Position numbers and translations under genes: made by a program. The notes under the pieces were generated by a model, which was given only the letters and a program-made list of their open reading frames with translations, was not told the DNA's origin and ran no database searches. From contig SVTM01000017.1 of assembly GCA_015063785.1 (NCBI GenBank), forward strand, positions 1 to 55,001: a DNA stretch of 55,001 bases, read 5' to 3'. This DNA is from Oscillospiraceae bacterium. GTDB taxonomy: Bacteria; Bacillota; Clostridia; Oscillospirales; CAG-382. This document shows, one piece after another, positions 1 to 9,722 of the stretch. The stretch's first letter is position 1, and every line of letters begins with the position of its first letter.

Positions 1-1239
1 AAATTTGATATTCTCGACAGCATCCGCGAAACCGAGGTGGACGAATCCTCCACCCCAATCACGGCATCCATCGGCGTTTCCAACATTCCCGGATCTTTTG
101 CCGAAAAGGAAGCGGCGGCACGCTCTGCCCTGGAGCTTGCGCTTCAGCGCGGCGGTGACCAGGCAGTGCTGAGAACCGACAGCTCCACCGAATATTACGG
201 CGGAAAAACAAAGACTGTTCAGAAAAAAACAAAGATCCGATCGAGAGTTATTGCCGGCGAGCTTTCGGCTCTTATCGAAAAAAGCTCGAACGTTATCGTC
301 ATGGGTCACAGATTTTGCGACCACGACAGCATTGCATCCTGCGTTGCGGCGGCGCGCATTGCAACCACCCTTGGCAAGCAAGCCAAAATAGTCGTTAATA
401 TCCACGACGTGAACCTGAAGCCCATCTTCTCGCGCATGCGCGGGCTCAACTATTACTACGAGCTTTTTACCGATGCGGCAACGGCGCAGGATATGATAAA
501 TTCCGACACTCTTCTCATCATCTGCGATGTAAACAATCCCGATATGTTCGAGTCGAAGGAAATATACGACAACTGCATGAACTATCTGATTATCGACCAC
601 CACCGCAAGGTGCAGGAGGAATATGCCATTCCGCCAAAGCTTGCCTACATCGAGCCTTCGGTTTCATCGGCATCCGAGCTTTTGTGCGAGATTGCCGAAT
701 ATGCCCTGCCCCACGGCGGACTGACAAAGATTGAATCCGAGCTTCTTTTTGCTGGCATTATCCTTGACACCAACAATTTCAGCAAAAACACGGGTGTGGG
801 CACCTTCAGCGCGGCGCTGTTTTTGCGGTCGCTGGGCGCAGACCCGATTGAAGCCCAGAACTTCTTCCGCACAAACCTTGACGAATTTATGTACGAAGCG
901 GATATTGAAAACAACATTTCCATCTATCGTGACAGAATGATAATCGCCACCACAAAGCTTGATTCGGACGATGCCAGCCAGACAAAGCTGGTTTCTTCCA
1001 AGAGCGCAAACCGACTTTTGTCGATAACCGGCGTGGACGCCACCTTTGTTCTGGCGCGCATCGGGGCAAACGTAAACATCTCTGCCCGTTCGGGCGGCGC
1101 GGTGAACGTTCAGCTGATTCTCGAATCGCTCGGCGGCGGCGGACATTTTGATGCCGCAGGCGCTCTATTGCGCGATGTGACAATAGAACAGGCAACAGAA
1201 CTTTTGCAAAATGCGATCGACTCGGTCGTAAAAGAATAA
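1..1239 (+). CDS. gdpP: Cyclic-di-AMP phosphodiesterase GdpP, C-terminal part (5' truncated by window edge)
   Basis: The frame is open from base 1, so the start lies outside the window; the GTG at 37 is internal. The first ~55 residues look like the end of the degenerate GGDEF domain of GdpP (...RGGDQAVLR). A DHH/DHHA1 phosphoesterase follows: GHRFCDHDS gives the metal-binding D-H-D at fragment codons 107-109, IIDHH gives DHH at 199-201, and [10 protein letters not shown] at 379-388 is the DHHA1 signature. GdpP is a membrane protein whose cytosolic DHH domain hydrolyses c-di-AMP to pApA; the missing N-terminus should carry two membrane helices and a PAS domain. The order gdpP-rplI-dnaB is the usual Firmicutes arrangement. 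The next ATG, of rplI, is 34 bases downstream, so the genes are probably co-transcribed. Confidence 0.93.
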   Translation, partial: KFDILDSIRETEVDESSTPITASIGVSNIPGSFAEKEAAARSALELALQRGGDQAVLRTDSSTEYYGGKTKTVQKKTKIRSRVIAGELSALIEKSSNVIVMGHRFCDHDSIASCVAAARIATTLGKQAKIVVNIHDVNLKPIFSRMRGLNYYYELFTDAATAQDMINSDTLLIICDVNNPDMFESKEIYDNCMNYLIIDHHRKVQEEYAIPPKLAYIEPSVSSASELLCEIAEYALPHGGLTKIESELLFAGIILDTNNFSKNTGVGTFSAALFLRSLGADPIEAQNFFRTNLDEFMYEADIENNISIYRDRMIIATTKLDSDDASQTKLVSSKSANRLLSITGVDATFVLARIGANVNISARSGGAVNVQLILESLGGGGHFDAAGALLRDVTIEQATELLQNAIDSVVKE

Positions 1240-1273
1240 ACAAATAAATTTCTCATATACGGAGGTACAAAAA

Positions 1274-1723
1274 ATGAAAGTATTACTTTTGGAAGACGTT
1301 AAGGCACAGGGCAAAAAAGGAGAGGTTGTAAACGTTTCGGACGGATATGCAAGAAACTTCCTTTTCCCCAAAAAGCTCGCCTGCGAGCTCACCCCCACCA
1401 TCATCAACGATCTTAAAAACAAAGAAGCCGCAAAGGCTCACAAGCTGGCCGAAGAAAAGAAGCTGGCAAAGGAAAACGCAGAAAAGCTTCAGGGCATCAC
1501 CGTGAAAATCTATGCAAGCTCGGGCGCAGATTCCCGTCTTTATGGTGCCATCACATCCAAGGAAATTGCAGAAGAACTTAAAAAGCAGCACGACATCGAC
1601 GTGGACAAGCGCAAGATCGTTCTTGACAACGCCATCAAGGCTTACGGCAGCTATACCCTTGACGTAAAGCTCCACCCCGAGATCACAGGAAAGCTTTCTG
1701 TTGTCATCGCATCCAAAGAATAA
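1274..1723 (+). CDS. rplI: 50S ribosomal protein L9
   Basis: This encodes 149 residues, the normal length for L9. The start ATG is preceded by GGAGG at good spacing. The N-terminus [19 protein letters not shown] and the following [11 protein letters not shown] stretch are the classic L9 signature, followed by the long Lys/Glu-rich connecting helix and the C-terminal rRNA-binding domain ([15 protein letters not shown]). L9 binds domain V of 23S rRNA and bridges ribosomes. It lies between gdpP and dnaB, with only 22 bases before the dnaB ATG. Nothing is unusual. Confidence 0.98.
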   Translation: MKVLLLEDVKAQGKKGEVVNVSDGYARNFLFPKKLACELTPTIINDLKNKEAAKAHKLAEEKKLAKENAEKLQGITVKIYASSGADSRLYGAITSKEIAEELKKQHDIDVDKRKIVLDNAIKAYGSYTLDVKLHPEITGKLSVVIASKE

Positions 1724-1745
1724 TTTACAAGGAGTCTTATACAAA

Positions 1746-3089
1746 ATGGCTCACGAGATCACAAGCATCGACAGCCCAAGGCGCCTGCCCATTGCGACAG
1801 AGGCCGAACAGGCTCTTCTTGGCGCCATCCTGATTGATCCCGAAAGGTTCAAGGACGTCGCAAACATTATCCGCGCGGACGATTTTTATCTTGAGCAGAA
1901 CAAAAACATTTTTGAAGCCATGCAGGCTCTGTTTTTGCAAAGCCGCACCATCGAGGTCGTAACCCTGCTTGATGCCCTTGCGCAGGCAGGAGTTGCCGAC
2001 GAGGGCGGAGGCAAAAACTATATAAAACTGCTTGCCGATTCGGTGTCTACCTCTGCAAACATAACCGACTATGCCAAGATTGTCCGCGACAAATCCATGC
2101 TGCGCAACCTTATCCGCGCCGCAGAGGAGATTGAAGACATGGCATACACCGCAGAAGGCGACGTGGCAAGCATTATTGACAGCGCCGAGCAGAAAATCTT
2201 TAACATCGCCAGCGATGTCAATTCCAAGGGCTTTGCCCACATCCGCGACGTGATTTTGCAGCACTATTCGCATCTGCAGGAGCTTATCACCAACCGTCAG
2301 GCGGCCATGGGTATTCCCACCTATTTCAGCAGCATCGACAAGCTTCTTATCGGTATGGGCCAATCCGACCTTATCGTTGTGGGCGCACGTCCCGGTATGG
2401 GTAAGACCGCCTTTTGTCTTAACATTGCCGCCAACGTTGCCTGCCGTCAGAAAAAAGCGGTTGCCATCTTCTCGCTGGAAATGTCGAACGAACAGATTGT
2501 TTCGCGTATGCTTTCGGCAGAAGCGCTTATCGACAGCTACAAGATGCGAAGCGGCGAGCTGGAGGACAACGACTGGTCAAACCTTGCCCGTGCCGCGGCT
2601 GTTCTTTCGGAAACAGACATTCTTATCGACGACACCACCGGCATCACCGTGACGGGCATGAAAGCAAAGCTTCGCCGTGTGAAAAATCTGGGACTTGTAA
2701 TCATCGACTATCTGCAGCTGATGCAATCCGATTCCAAAAGCGACAACCGTGTGCAGGAGATCGGCGAGATTTCGAGAAACTTAAAGCTTCTTGCAAAGGA
2801 TCTTAAGGTTCCCGTCATCACCTGTGCCCAGCTGAACCGTGGAGTTGAGGGCAGAACCGACAAAACTCCCATGGCGTCAGACCTTAGAGATTCGGGTGCC
2901 ATCGAACAGGATGCCGACGTTATCATGTTTCTTTACCGTGAAGAATATTATAAGGATGACCCCGAAAAGCAGAATACTGCCCAGTGTATAATCGCCAAAA
3001 ACCGCCATGGCTCAACCGGCAAGGCGGATCTTGGCTGGTACGGTCAGTATACAAAGTTTATTTCGGTGGACACAGCTCACAATGAATAA
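1746..3089 (+). CDS. dnaB: Replicative DNA helicase DnaB/DnaC
   Basis: The protein has 447 residues starting at the ATG after an AAGGAG site at about 1730; upstream codons in the same frame overlap rplI and are unlikely to be used. The N-terminal domain (PIATEAEQALLGAIL) binds primase. The RecA-like motor has Walker A GARPGMGKT at residues 213-221, a Walker B region around LVIIDYLQLM, and the SRNLKLLAKDL and QLNRGVEGR motifs seen in replicative hexameric helicases. It unwinds DNA ahead of the replication fork. Its stop codon overlaps the tilS start (ATGAATAA), so the two genes are translationally coupled. No intein was seen in the P-loop region, a common insertion site. Confidence 0.97.
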   Translation: MAHEITSIDSPRRLPIATEAEQALLGAILIDPERFKDVANIIRADDFYLEQNKNIFEAMQALFLQSRTIEVVTLLDALAQAGVADEGGGKNYIKLLADSVSTSANITDYAKIVRDKSMLRNLIRAAEEIEDMAYTAEGDVASIIDSAEQKIFNIASDVNSKGFAHIRDVILQHYSHLQELITNRQAAMGIPTYFSSIDKLLIGMGQSDLIVVGARPGMGKTAFCLNIAANVACRQKKAVAIFSLEMSNEQIVSRMLSAEALIDSYKMRSGELEDNDWSNLARAAAVLSETDILIDDTTGITVTGMKAKLRRVKNLGLVIIDYLQLMQSDSKSDNRVQEIGEISRNLKLLAKDLKVPVITCAQLNRGVEGRTDKTPMASDLRDSGAIEQDADVIMFLYREEYYKDDPEKQNTAQCIIAKNRHGSTGKADLGWYGQYTKFISVDTAHNE

Positions 3090-4518
3090 CAAAAAATCGG
3101 CTGTTGCCGAACATTTTGAAAGCACGGTTCGCTCGACGATAGAAAAATACGATATGACGGAAAAAGGCAATAAGATCGTCGTTGCCCTTTCGGGCGGCGC
3201 AGATTCTGTGTGCCTTCTTCTGGCTCTTTGTGCTTTGTCGGAAAAATTGCAGTTTTCGCTTTGCGCCTGCCATCTGAACCACATGATAAGAAAAGAAACG
3301 GCGGAAAGAGACGAGATTTTTTCAAGATCTTTGTGCGAAAAACTGTCTGTACCCTTTTATTCCGAAAAGGTCGACGTGCCAAGCCTTTGCAAAAATGAGG
3401 GCGGCAGCGTTGAAATGGTGGCAAGAAACGCAAGATACGCTTTTTTTGAGCGTGCAAAGGCGCATTTCGGTGCAGATCGCGTTGCCACGGCGCACACGGC
3501 ATCCGACAACGCCGAAACGGTGATCTTCAATCTTGTTCGCGGCGCAGGCGGCGACGGAATTTGCGGAATACCGCCCACAAGGGGCGCATATATCCGTCCG
3601 CTCATCCGGCTTTCGCGCCACGAGGTGGAAGAATATCTTGATGCCAAAGGGCAGGGTCACATTACCGACGAAACCAACGAAAGCGAAGAATACTCGAGAA
3701 ATTTTCTGCGGATCTCGGTGATCCCACAGCTTAAAAAGCTGAACCCCGAGCTTGAGAGCGCGATTTTGAGATTATCGGAAAACGCTCGTGAGGACAAGGA
3801 ATTTTTGGCTGTACTTTCGCGTGATCGCACCTTCGACGGCATGACGGCAAAAGAGCTCTCCGCTCTTCCGCCTCCCCTTTTGAAAAGGCATATCCGCGAA
3901 AGCTTTTCGACGGTGTGCGAAAGCCGTTTTCTTCTGTCTCTTAAAAACACGCAGGATGTCGCAAACGCAATACATTCTTGTGGCGCTGACGGGCAAAAAC
4001 GCACGGTCTGCCTGCCGGGAAATATCTGCGCCGTCGTTTCGAAAAACGGACTTTGCTTTTGCAAACGCAACGACAAAAACGAAAACGACCAAAACACCGA
4101 CCGTTTTTTTGATATTCCGCTGGTTTGCGGAGAAAATATTATAAACGAAAAATACGCGGTCTTTATGGCACGCGGCAAAGATGCGCAAATCCCGCAGGTT
4201 ATCAAAAACGAAGATATTGTTTACAAATTGTATAAAAAAGCGCTTGTTGCATCTGATATAATAGATAGTAGCGTTTTTGCACGCCCGAGAAAGGAACATG
4301 ACGTTTTTGTGCTTGGCGGAATGTCGAGAAAGCTGAAAAAAGTTTTTTCTGACATGAAAATTCCCGAAGACGAACGCCGACTTGTTCCTCTTGTTTGTAC
4401 CAAAAACGAAAATGGCAGCGACACTGTCGTGTGTCTTCCCCTTTTTTCCGCCCCGTGCGATGACGCAAAGCACGACGGGACGGGAGATTGCACCGTTGTC
4501 GCTTTTTACCGCTCGTAA
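3082..4518 (+). CDS. tilS: tRNA(Ile)-lysidine synthetase TilS
   Basis: This encodes 478 residues. The chosen ATG lies inside the dnaB stop region (8-base overlap). The PP-loop ATP pyrophosphatase signature SGGADS is at residues 37-42 in VVALSGGADSVCLLLAL, followed by LNHMIR and TAHTASDNAETVIFNLVRG, both typical of TilS. The C-terminal region with FVLGGMSRKLKKVFSDMKIP resembles the TilS substrate-binding C-terminal domain. The enzyme attaches lysine to C34 of tRNA-Ile(CAU), changing its decoding from AUG to AUA. In many Firmicutes a hypoxanthine phosphoribosyltransferase gene sits between tilS and ftsH; here ftsH follows directly. Confidence 0.95.
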   Translation: MNNKKSAVAEHFESTVRSTIEKYDMTEKGNKIVVALSGGADSVCLLLALCALSEKLQFSLCACHLNHMIRKETAERDEIFSRSLCEKLSVPFYSEKVDVPSLCKNEGGSVEMVARNARYAFFERAKAHFGADRVATAHTASDNAETVIFNLVRGAGGDGICGIPPTRGAYIRPLIRLSRHEVEEYLDAKGQGHITDETNESEEYSRNFLRISVIPQLKKLNPELESAILRLSENAREDKEFLAVLSRDRTFDGMTAKELSALPPPLLKRHIRESFSTVCESRFLLSLKNTQDVANAIHSCGADGQKRTVCLPGNICAVVSKNGLCFCKRNDKNENDQNTDRFFDIPLVCGENIINEKYAVFMARGKDAQIPQVIKNEDIVYKLYKKALVASDIIDSSVFARPRKEHDVFVLGGMSRKLKKVFSDMKIPEDERRLVPLVCTKNENGSDTVVCLPLFSAPCDDAKHDGTGDCTVVAFYRS

Positions 4519-4555
4519 AATTTCAACCCCCTTAAAGGAGTGATATAACAATTTA

Positions 4556-6676
4556 ATGAAAAAGAACTTCAAGGTAATCGCATTTTACATCATCGCGATC
4601 ATCGCCATGATCGCCCTGACCAACTGGCTGATCGGAAACTCTGACAAGGAAGACGTCACCTACAGTGACATCCGCAACTACTTTGTGAACGAAGAAGTAA
4701 AATCCTTCGAGGTTTCCAACAGCAACGAGCTTGTTCTTGTCCTCAACAACGAGGAGGAAGAAGAAGTTGTTTACAAGCTTCGCAGTCTTGATATGTTTAC
4801 CAAAGACCTGGGCGAGCTTTATGCCGCACAGCTTGAAAGCGGAGTTATCGAAAGCTATGATTTTGAAGAACCTGCCAATATCCCGTGGTGGGTGTCGTAT
4901 CTTCCCACCCTTTTGCTTATCGGTTTTGTCGTTATCTTCTATTTTGTTTCGATGAACCAGGCCATGGGCGGCAAGGGAGGAAAGATCAACTCGTTTGGCA
5001 AATCCCGCGCTCATCTGATGACAGACAGCAAAAACAAAGTCAGATTTGCCGACGTGGCAGGTGCCGACGAGGAAAAGGAAGAACTGCAGGAGGTTGTGGA
5101 ATTTCTTAAAAATCCTGCAAGATATCACGAGCTGGGTGCCCGTATTCCCCGCGGTGTCCTTTTGGTGGGCCCTCCCGGTACCGGTAAAACCCTTCTTGCC
5201 AAAGCCGTTGCAGGCGAGGCAGGTGCTCCCTTTTATTCGATATCCGGTTCGGACTTTGTGGAAATGTACGTAGGTGTCGGCGCGTCACGTGTCCGCGACC
5301 TTTTTGAAAACGCAAAAAAGAATGCTCCCTCCATCATCTTTATTGACGAGATCGATGCCGTGGGACGCCACAGAGGTGCAGGCCTTGGCGGCGGCCACGA
5401 CGAAAGAGAGCAGACCTTAAACCAGCTTCTTGTTGAAATGGACGGCTTCGGCAGCAACGAGGGTGTTATCGTTATTGCGGCGACAAACCGCCCCGATATT
5501 CTTGACCCTGCCCTTTTGCGTCCCGGACGTTTTGACAGACAGATAACAGTGAACTACCCCGATCTTAAGGGTCGTGTGGATATTCTTAAGGTACACGCCA
5601 AGGGCAAGCCCTTTGAAGAAACTGTGGATCTTGAAAAGATCGCCCAGGCCACCGTTGGTTTTACAGGTGCCGACCTTGCAAACCTTCTTAACGAAGCGGC
5701 GCTTCACGCGGCACGCAAGCACAAGAGACTGATCGGTATGGACGATATCGAAGAAGCGACCATAAAGATCACCATGGGCACCCAGAAAAAATCGCGCAAG
5801 TTCAAGCGCGAAGAAAGACTGAAGACCGCGTACCACGAGGCAGGTCACGCAGTTCTTGCCCATCTTTTGCCACACGTTGATCCCGTGCGTCAGATATCTA
5901 TCATCCCCGCAGGCCGCGCTTTGGGATATACCCTTACCGTGCCGGTGGAGGACAGATTCAGCGTTTACAAAAAAGAACTGCTTGAAAGAATCACCATGGG
6001 TCTTGGCGGACGTGTTGCCGAAAAGATCTTCTTCGATGACATTTCGGGCGGAGCATCAGGCGATATCCAGCACGCAACCCAGATTGCCCGCAATATGATA
6101 ACCCAGTTGGGTATGAGCGACAAGCTTGGCCCCATTGCATACACTTCCGAACGCTCGAACGACGAAGTTTTCCTCGGCCGTGATTTCAACAACTCCAAAA
6201 ACTATTCCGAGCAGACAGCGGCACTTATTGACAGCGAGATCAAGAGCATCATCGACGAATGCTTTGCCCTTGCCGAAAAGCTTATTCGTGAAAACGAGGA
6301 TAAGATGCACGTGACGGCGGAATTCCTGATGAAATACGAAACGATGGACGAGGATCAGTTTAAGTTCGTTATGGACACAGATCCCACCCCCACCATCGAG
6401 GAGATCGCCGCCATTGCCGAAGCAAAGAAAAAGCAGAGCGATGACGAAAACGATAAAAAGCGTCGTCAGCAGGTCTTTACCGTAAAGCAGAACGGCAAGG
6501 ACGAAGCCGACAGAGAAGAAACAACCCCCGAACAGGGCAACGGATTTTTCTTCCCCTTTGGCTTTGATCCCAAAGAGCTGATAGACGAGGCACAACCCAA
6601 GGACTCTCGCTCCGGCGAAAAAGGTAACGACGAAGAAACCGAACCCGAAAAGGGCGAAGACGAAAACAAAGAATAA
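4556..6676 (+). CDS. ftsH: ATP-dependent zinc metalloprotease FtsH
   Basis: The protein has 706 residues, with AAAGGAGTG upstream of the ATG. A membrane helix lies at about residues 5-22, an external domain follows, and a second helix at about 113-133 is just before the AAA module. Walker A GPPGTGKT is at 205-212, Walker B is [11 protein letters not shown], and the second region of homology contains [18 protein letters not shown]. The zinc protease site HEAGH is at 427-431. The C-terminal ~100 residues are a long acidic Lys/Glu-rich tail, longer than in minimal FtsH proteins. FtsH degrades misfolded membrane proteins and some regulators. A rho-independent terminator follows the stop, closing the housekeeping operon. 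Confidence 0.98.
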   Translation: MKKNFKVIAFYIIAIIAMIALTNWLIGNSDKEDVTYSDIRNYFVNEEVKSFEVSNSNELVLVLNNEEEEEVVYKLRSLDMFTKDLGELYAAQLESGVIESYDFEEPANIPWWVSYLPTLLLIGFVVIFYFVSMNQAMGGKGGKINSFGKSRAHLMTDSKNKVRFADVAGADEEKEELQEVVEFLKNPARYHELGARIPRGVLLVGPPGTGKTLLAKAVAGEAGAPFYSISGSDFVEMYVGVGASRVRDLFENAKKNAPSIIFIDEIDAVGRHRGAGLGGGHDEREQTLNQLLVEMDGFGSNEGVIVIAATNRPDILDPALLRPGRFDRQITVNYPDLKGRVDILKVHAKGKPFEETVDLEKIAQATVGFTGADLANLLNEAALHAARKHKRLIGMDDIEEATIKITMGTQKKSRKFKREERLKTAYHEAGHAVLAHLLPHVDPVRQISIIPAGRALGYTLTVPVEDRFSVYKKELLERITMGLGGRVAEKIFFDDISGGASGDIQHATQIARNMITQLGMSDKLGPIAYTSERSNDEVFLGRDFNNSKNYSEQTAALIDSEIKSIIDECFALAEKLIRENEDKMHVTAEFLMKYETMDEDQFKFVMDTDPTPTIEEIAAIAEAKKKQSDDENDKKRRQQVFTVKQNGKDEADREETTPEQGNGFFFPFGFDPKELIDEAQPKDSRSGEKGNDEETEPEKGEDENKE

Positions 6677-6682
6677 GACGAA

Positions 6683-6710
6683 AAGGCGCTCAAAAAACGA
6701 GCGCCTTTCT
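6683..6710 (+). terminator. Rho-independent terminator after ftsH
   Basis: A 9-bp perfect stem (AAGGCGCTC with GAGCGCCTT), a 7-base A-rich loop and a following T-rich run (TTCTTT) start 6 bases after the ftsH stop. It separates ftsH from the next gene, whose ATG is at 6720. Confidence 0.85.
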
Positions 6711-6719
6711 TTGAAAAAC

Positions 6720-7580
6720 ATGGAAAACAAAAAAATACACGACCAAAACGAAAGGCTGCTTTCGGCCCTTTCGCTTTTTATCAACAACTGCCCCGACGGC
6801 ATAAGCAGCGAAATGGTGGAGGATCTTAGGAACGACTGCGGATTTTCGGACGAAAAAGCATATCGGGTGCTGCTGGCAGGTGCTCTTGATCTTTATGACG
6901 ATCGGGATATGATGCAAAACTACCTTTCAAAAACCGTAAAAAAACTTGACCCCAAAAGCTTTTCGCAAGATCCGTACTATACGAATATAAAGCTCGATCA
7001 CATCCGCTCCGGCGGCTGGACACTGGAGAAAAAAAGCTACAAGCCCTATGAGCTTTTTGTCTTTGACGATCTGAAAAAAATGCCAGACGGAAGAATTATT
7101 CCGCAGGTGGGATTTTTTGACAAAAAATTTCAGTACCCTTGCATTTTACAGGACGGCAGAGAATGGATGCTTGTTACCCCAAACGAGATCAACACCATGA
7201 AAAAGCCGATTGAAAAAGCCCACGGACGGGTGCTGACCTATGGTTTGGGGCTGGGATATTTTGCATACATGGCATCGCTTAAAGAAAACGTGACGTCGGT
7301 CACCGTGATCGAGCGCGACAAATGCGCCATCGAACTATTTGAAAAGCATATTTTGCCGCAGTTTGATGGAAAGGAAAAAATAAAGGTGGTAGAATTTGAC
7401 GCCCTGTTTTTTGCCGCCGAGCAAAAGAGCAAAAATAGTGCCGAATACGACTTTGTCTTTGCCGATGTGTGGCACGATCCGTCTGACGGATGCGACGTAT
7501 ATCTTCTTTTAAAAAGCCTTGAAAGGGGCGACACAGAATACGCATACTGGATTGAGGACACCATAAAGTGCTATTTGTAA
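6720..7580 (+). CDS. Class I SAM-dependent methyltransferase-like protein, function unknown
   Basis: The protein has 286 residues from the ATG at 6720. A TTG nine bases upstream is an alternative start; neither has a clear Shine-Dalgarno site and both sit against the ftsH terminator, so the start is uncertain. The C-terminal half holds a Rossmann SAM-binding pattern: VLTYGLGLGYFAYMAS with GLGLG at 175-179, then VTVIERD for the acidic end of strand 2, and VEFDALFF and YDFVFADVWHDPSDG for later strands. This resembles spermidine synthase-like and small-molecule methyltransferase folds. The N-terminal ~100 residues are not recognised. No neighbour suggests a substrate. Confidence 0.6.
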   Translation: MENKKIHDQNERLLSALSLFINNCPDGISSEMVEDLRNDCGFSDEKAYRVLLAGALDLYDDRDMMQNYLSKTVKKLDPKSFSQDPYYTNIKLDHIRSGGWTLEKKSYKPYELFVFDDLKKMPDGRIIPQVGFFDKKFQYPCILQDGREWMLVTPNEINTMKKPIEKAHGRVLTYGLGLGYFAYMASLKENVTSVTVIERDKCAIELFEKHILPQFDGKEKIKVVEFDALFFAAEQKSKNSAEYDFVFADVWHDPSDGCDVYLLLKSLERGDTEYAYWIEDTIKCYL

Positions 7581-7614
7581 AACAAAAAACATATAATCTG
7601 ACGAGGTGAACAAC

Positions 7615-8133
7615 ATGAAGCTTACAAAAAAAGATATTGCCGATTTTAATTTTAACCCTTTTACAAAAATAGGCAAGGAATGGATGCTTATTTCTGCCTG
7701 CGACGAAAAAAGAGAGGACAAAAAAATAAACACCATGACCGCCAGCTGGGGCGGAGTGGGTGTTTTGTGGGGTAAAAACGTTTTCTTTTGCTTTGTAAGA
7801 CCCCAACGCTTTACAAAGGAATTTATCGACGCGCAGGACACGGTTACCCTTTCGTTCTTTGATGAAAAATACCGCGATGCACTGACGATCTGCGGCAGAA
7901 GATCGGGCAGAGACTGCAACAAGATAAAAGATGCAGGGCTTAACGCCGATGTTTGCGACGGTGCGGTTTTCTTTGACGAAGCACAGCTTACCATCGTCGG
8001 TAAAAAGCTGTTTGCGCAGGAGCTTGATGAAGAATCTTTTATTGATCCGTCGCTTGTGGGCATCAATTATCCGTCGAAGGATTTTCACACCATGTATATC
8101 TGCGAGATCACGGGGATCTACGAAAAGGCGTGA
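7615..8133 (+). CDS. Flavin reductase-like domain protein (FMN-binding)
   Basis: The protein has 172 residues starting at the ATG behind GAGGTG; an in-frame GTG lies inside that ribosome site. The stretch WMLISACDEK...NTMTASWGGVGVLWGKNVFF matches the FMN-binding core of the flavin reductase-like/NADH:FMN oxidoreductase family, where the TxSWG loop contacts FMN phosphate, and VRPQRFTKEFI continues the pattern. Such proteins bind FMN and act as small flavoreductases or electron carriers. It is 34 bases downstream of the methyltransferase-like gene and may be co-transcribed. After its stop the dispersed-repeat region begins. Confidence 0.8.
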   Translation: MKLTKKDIADFNFNPFTKIGKEWMLISACDEKREDKKINTMTASWGGVGVLWGKNVFFCFVRPQRFTKEFIDAQDTVTLSFFDEKYRDALTICGRRSGRDCNKIKDAGLNADVCDGAVFFDEAQLTIVGKKLFAQELDEESFIDPSLVGINYPSKDFHTMYICEITGIYEKA

Positions 8134-8768
8134 GGGGGCAAATTCAGCTGACCGCAGGTCAATTTAGCTTGCGCACAGCGCAAATTTAGCTGTGTCAAGC
8201 CCCTGCCCTACGATATTATCGTTTTTTCCATTGATTAGATTCTATACCGAACGGCAGGACGGGGCCCCTGCCCTACAATGTTTCTGTTTTTGCCACCCGT
8301 TAAATTCCACATCAAAAGATAAAGTTTCGGTCCACCCTTTTCAAAGGGTGGCGGATTCCAAAGGCGGCGCCTTTGGTCGCTCTCCGCAGAGAGCGAAACA
8401 CCCCCTTTGCGCCATTTTGCGCAGGGGAAGTTGCAAGCAACTTCTGAAGTTTGTTGCACAAACTTCGACGGGTGCATTGCACGGAGTGCAAGAGGGAAAC
8501 CCTCGCCGGGGGTTTCCCTTTTTTGCCACATGTTAAATCCCAACACCTCATCCACCACTGACGCGGTCCCCCATCCCGGAAAATGCGCAGCTTTTCAAAG
8601 GGGAAGGCGTTTGTTGGGGTGCAAATTTCAAATCAATGTTTAAAAATCCAATCGTAGGGGCGAACTGTGTTCGCCCGTCCAATGATGAAATTCCACACCA
8701 AATGATAAAGTTTCGGTCCACCCTATTCAAAGGGTGGCGGATTCCAATGGCTCCGCCTTTTGAAACCG
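8134..8768. repeat. Gene-free mosaic of dispersed palindromic repeats (block 1)
   Basis: No gene was found in this stretch of about 635 bases. It contains an element with the core CAGCTGACCGCAGGT (8145-8169, recurring at 53230), a direct repeat AATTTAGCT around a TTGCGC/GCGCAA palindrome, two copies of CCCCTGCCCTAC (8200-8211 and 8265-8276), a long module 8313-8526 that reappears inverted at 37290-37486, and an inverted copy (8651-8678) of the GGGCGAACACAGTTCGCCC unit found at 35539, 35673, 37023, 37157 and 37501. A partial second copy of the long module end is at about 8700-8765. Short open frames here are by-products of the repeats. They look like non-autonomous REP/MITE-like sequences. Confidence 0.85.
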
Positions 8769-8793
8769 AAAACTTTTTTTGTAAAAAAGTTTT
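8769..8793. terminator. A/T-rich inverted repeat, possible terminator
   Basis: An 11-bp perfect inverted repeat (AAAACTTTTTT with AAAAAAGTTTT) around a 3-base loop lies between the repeat block and the end of the AraC gene. It could end transcription in either direction, but the stem has almost no GC, so this is tentative. Confidence 0.4.
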
Positions 8794-8855
8794 ATCAAAA
8801 AACTTTCATCAATAGTTTTACTACAAGTTGAAGTGCAGCATTTCTGCCGCATTTT

Positions 8856-9623
8856 TTATTGTTCTGCCCTATATTCGCCGGGGGTGCGGCCGCTGATGCT
8901 TTTGAAAACTCGATTGAAATTGCGGATGCTTCCAAATCCGCATTCGCCGCAGATCTTTGTTATATCGGCGCGCTTGTCGCAGAGCAGGCGGCAGGCTTTT
9001 TCAAAGCGAAAAAGATTGACAAAAGCCTTGAAATTCATGCCAAAGCCCTCATTGAAAAGGGCGGAAAAATAGTGATATTCATACCCCAACGCATCCGCCA
9101 CCTGTTTCATCGAAAGCTCGCAGTCTATATTGGCAGAGATAAGCTCTATCACCCTGTATCTGAACTCGTTGTTGGCGCGCGAATCGGCAGGTACAGCGTG
9201 CTTTACACATTCGTTGCAAACAAGATACAGACACGAAATGTGCAAAAAATGTTCGGGTGCTTTTTTGACAAAAAGAAATTTCTTAAGAATTTCTTCTACT
9301 TCGTTGTCGCATCTGAATTTTGAATAGTTGATATTTCTGTTTTTTTCGTCAAACGACGATATAAAATCGGGCGAAAAAACACTTACCCACATTTCATCCT
9401 CTCCCTGCGCCTTCAGCGAATGGACGGTGTAGGGCGAAACAAGGATCATTTCACCCTGATGCAGGGTGTCAAAAACGCCGTTGGTCGATATTTCGATGTC
9501 ACCGCGCAGGGCATATATCAGCTCGTAATTTCCGTGAAAATGGGGGGTGTAGTCGAGGTCTTTGTAAATAAAAGTGTTGCTGTTGTAGTTGCCGTAGGAA
9601 TTTGTTATCTGATGCTCGATCAA
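8856..9623 (-). CDS. AraC family transcriptional regulator (divergent to GRE module 1)
   Basis: About 255 residues. The N-terminal cupin-like sensor contains TPHFHGNYELIYALRGD and GEMILVSPYTVHSL, typical of AraC sugar sensors. The C-terminal two-helix-turn-helix DNA-binding domain has LSMKQVADALGYEYHYFSAL and ITKICGECGFGSIRNFNRVF, ending in SGRTPGEYR. No ATG suits the start: TTG at 9623 (chosen, preceded by TAAGG about 13 bases upstream), GTG at 9632 and TTG at 9662 are in frame. It is transcribed away from the GRE activase/GRE pair that begins at 9723, so it most likely activates that pair in response to its substrate. Confidence 0.88.
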   Translation of the reverse strand: MIEHQITNSYGNYNSNTFIYKDLDYTPHFHGNYELIYALRGDIEISTNGVFDTLHQGEMILVSPYTVHSLKAQGEDEMWVSVFSPDFISSFDEKNRNINYSKFRCDNEVEEILKKFLFVKKAPEHFLHISCLYLVCNECVKHAVPADSRANNEFRYRVIELISANIDCELSMKQVADALGYEYHYFSALFNEGFGMNFKAFVNLFRFEKACRLLCDKRADITKICGECGFGSIRNFNRVFKSISGRTPGEYRAEQ

Positions 9624-9670
9624 AAAAATCACCAACCTTAACTTTTGTCTATAATTATACAATATATTTC

Positions 9671-9699
9671 TTGTTTTGTCAACTTCTGTCTGTTATATT
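9671..9699 (+). promoter_or_regulatory. Weak promoter of GRE module 1 in the divergent intergenic region
   Basis: TTGTTT (9671-9676) and TATATT (9694-9699) are separated by 17 bases. The poor -35 box fits an activator-dependent promoter. The imperfect pair TTTTGTCTATAATTAT (from 9643) and TTCTGTCTGTTATATTA (from 9684) could be AraC half-sites, but this is inference from pattern only. Confidence 0.4.
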
Positions 9700-9722
9700 A
9701 AAATAAAAGGAAGTGATGTGCA

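Noticed and set aside
8192..8730. Small overlapping open frames in the repeat region
   Set aside because: They come from the palindromic repeats, recur in all blocks on both strands and lack ribosome sites.
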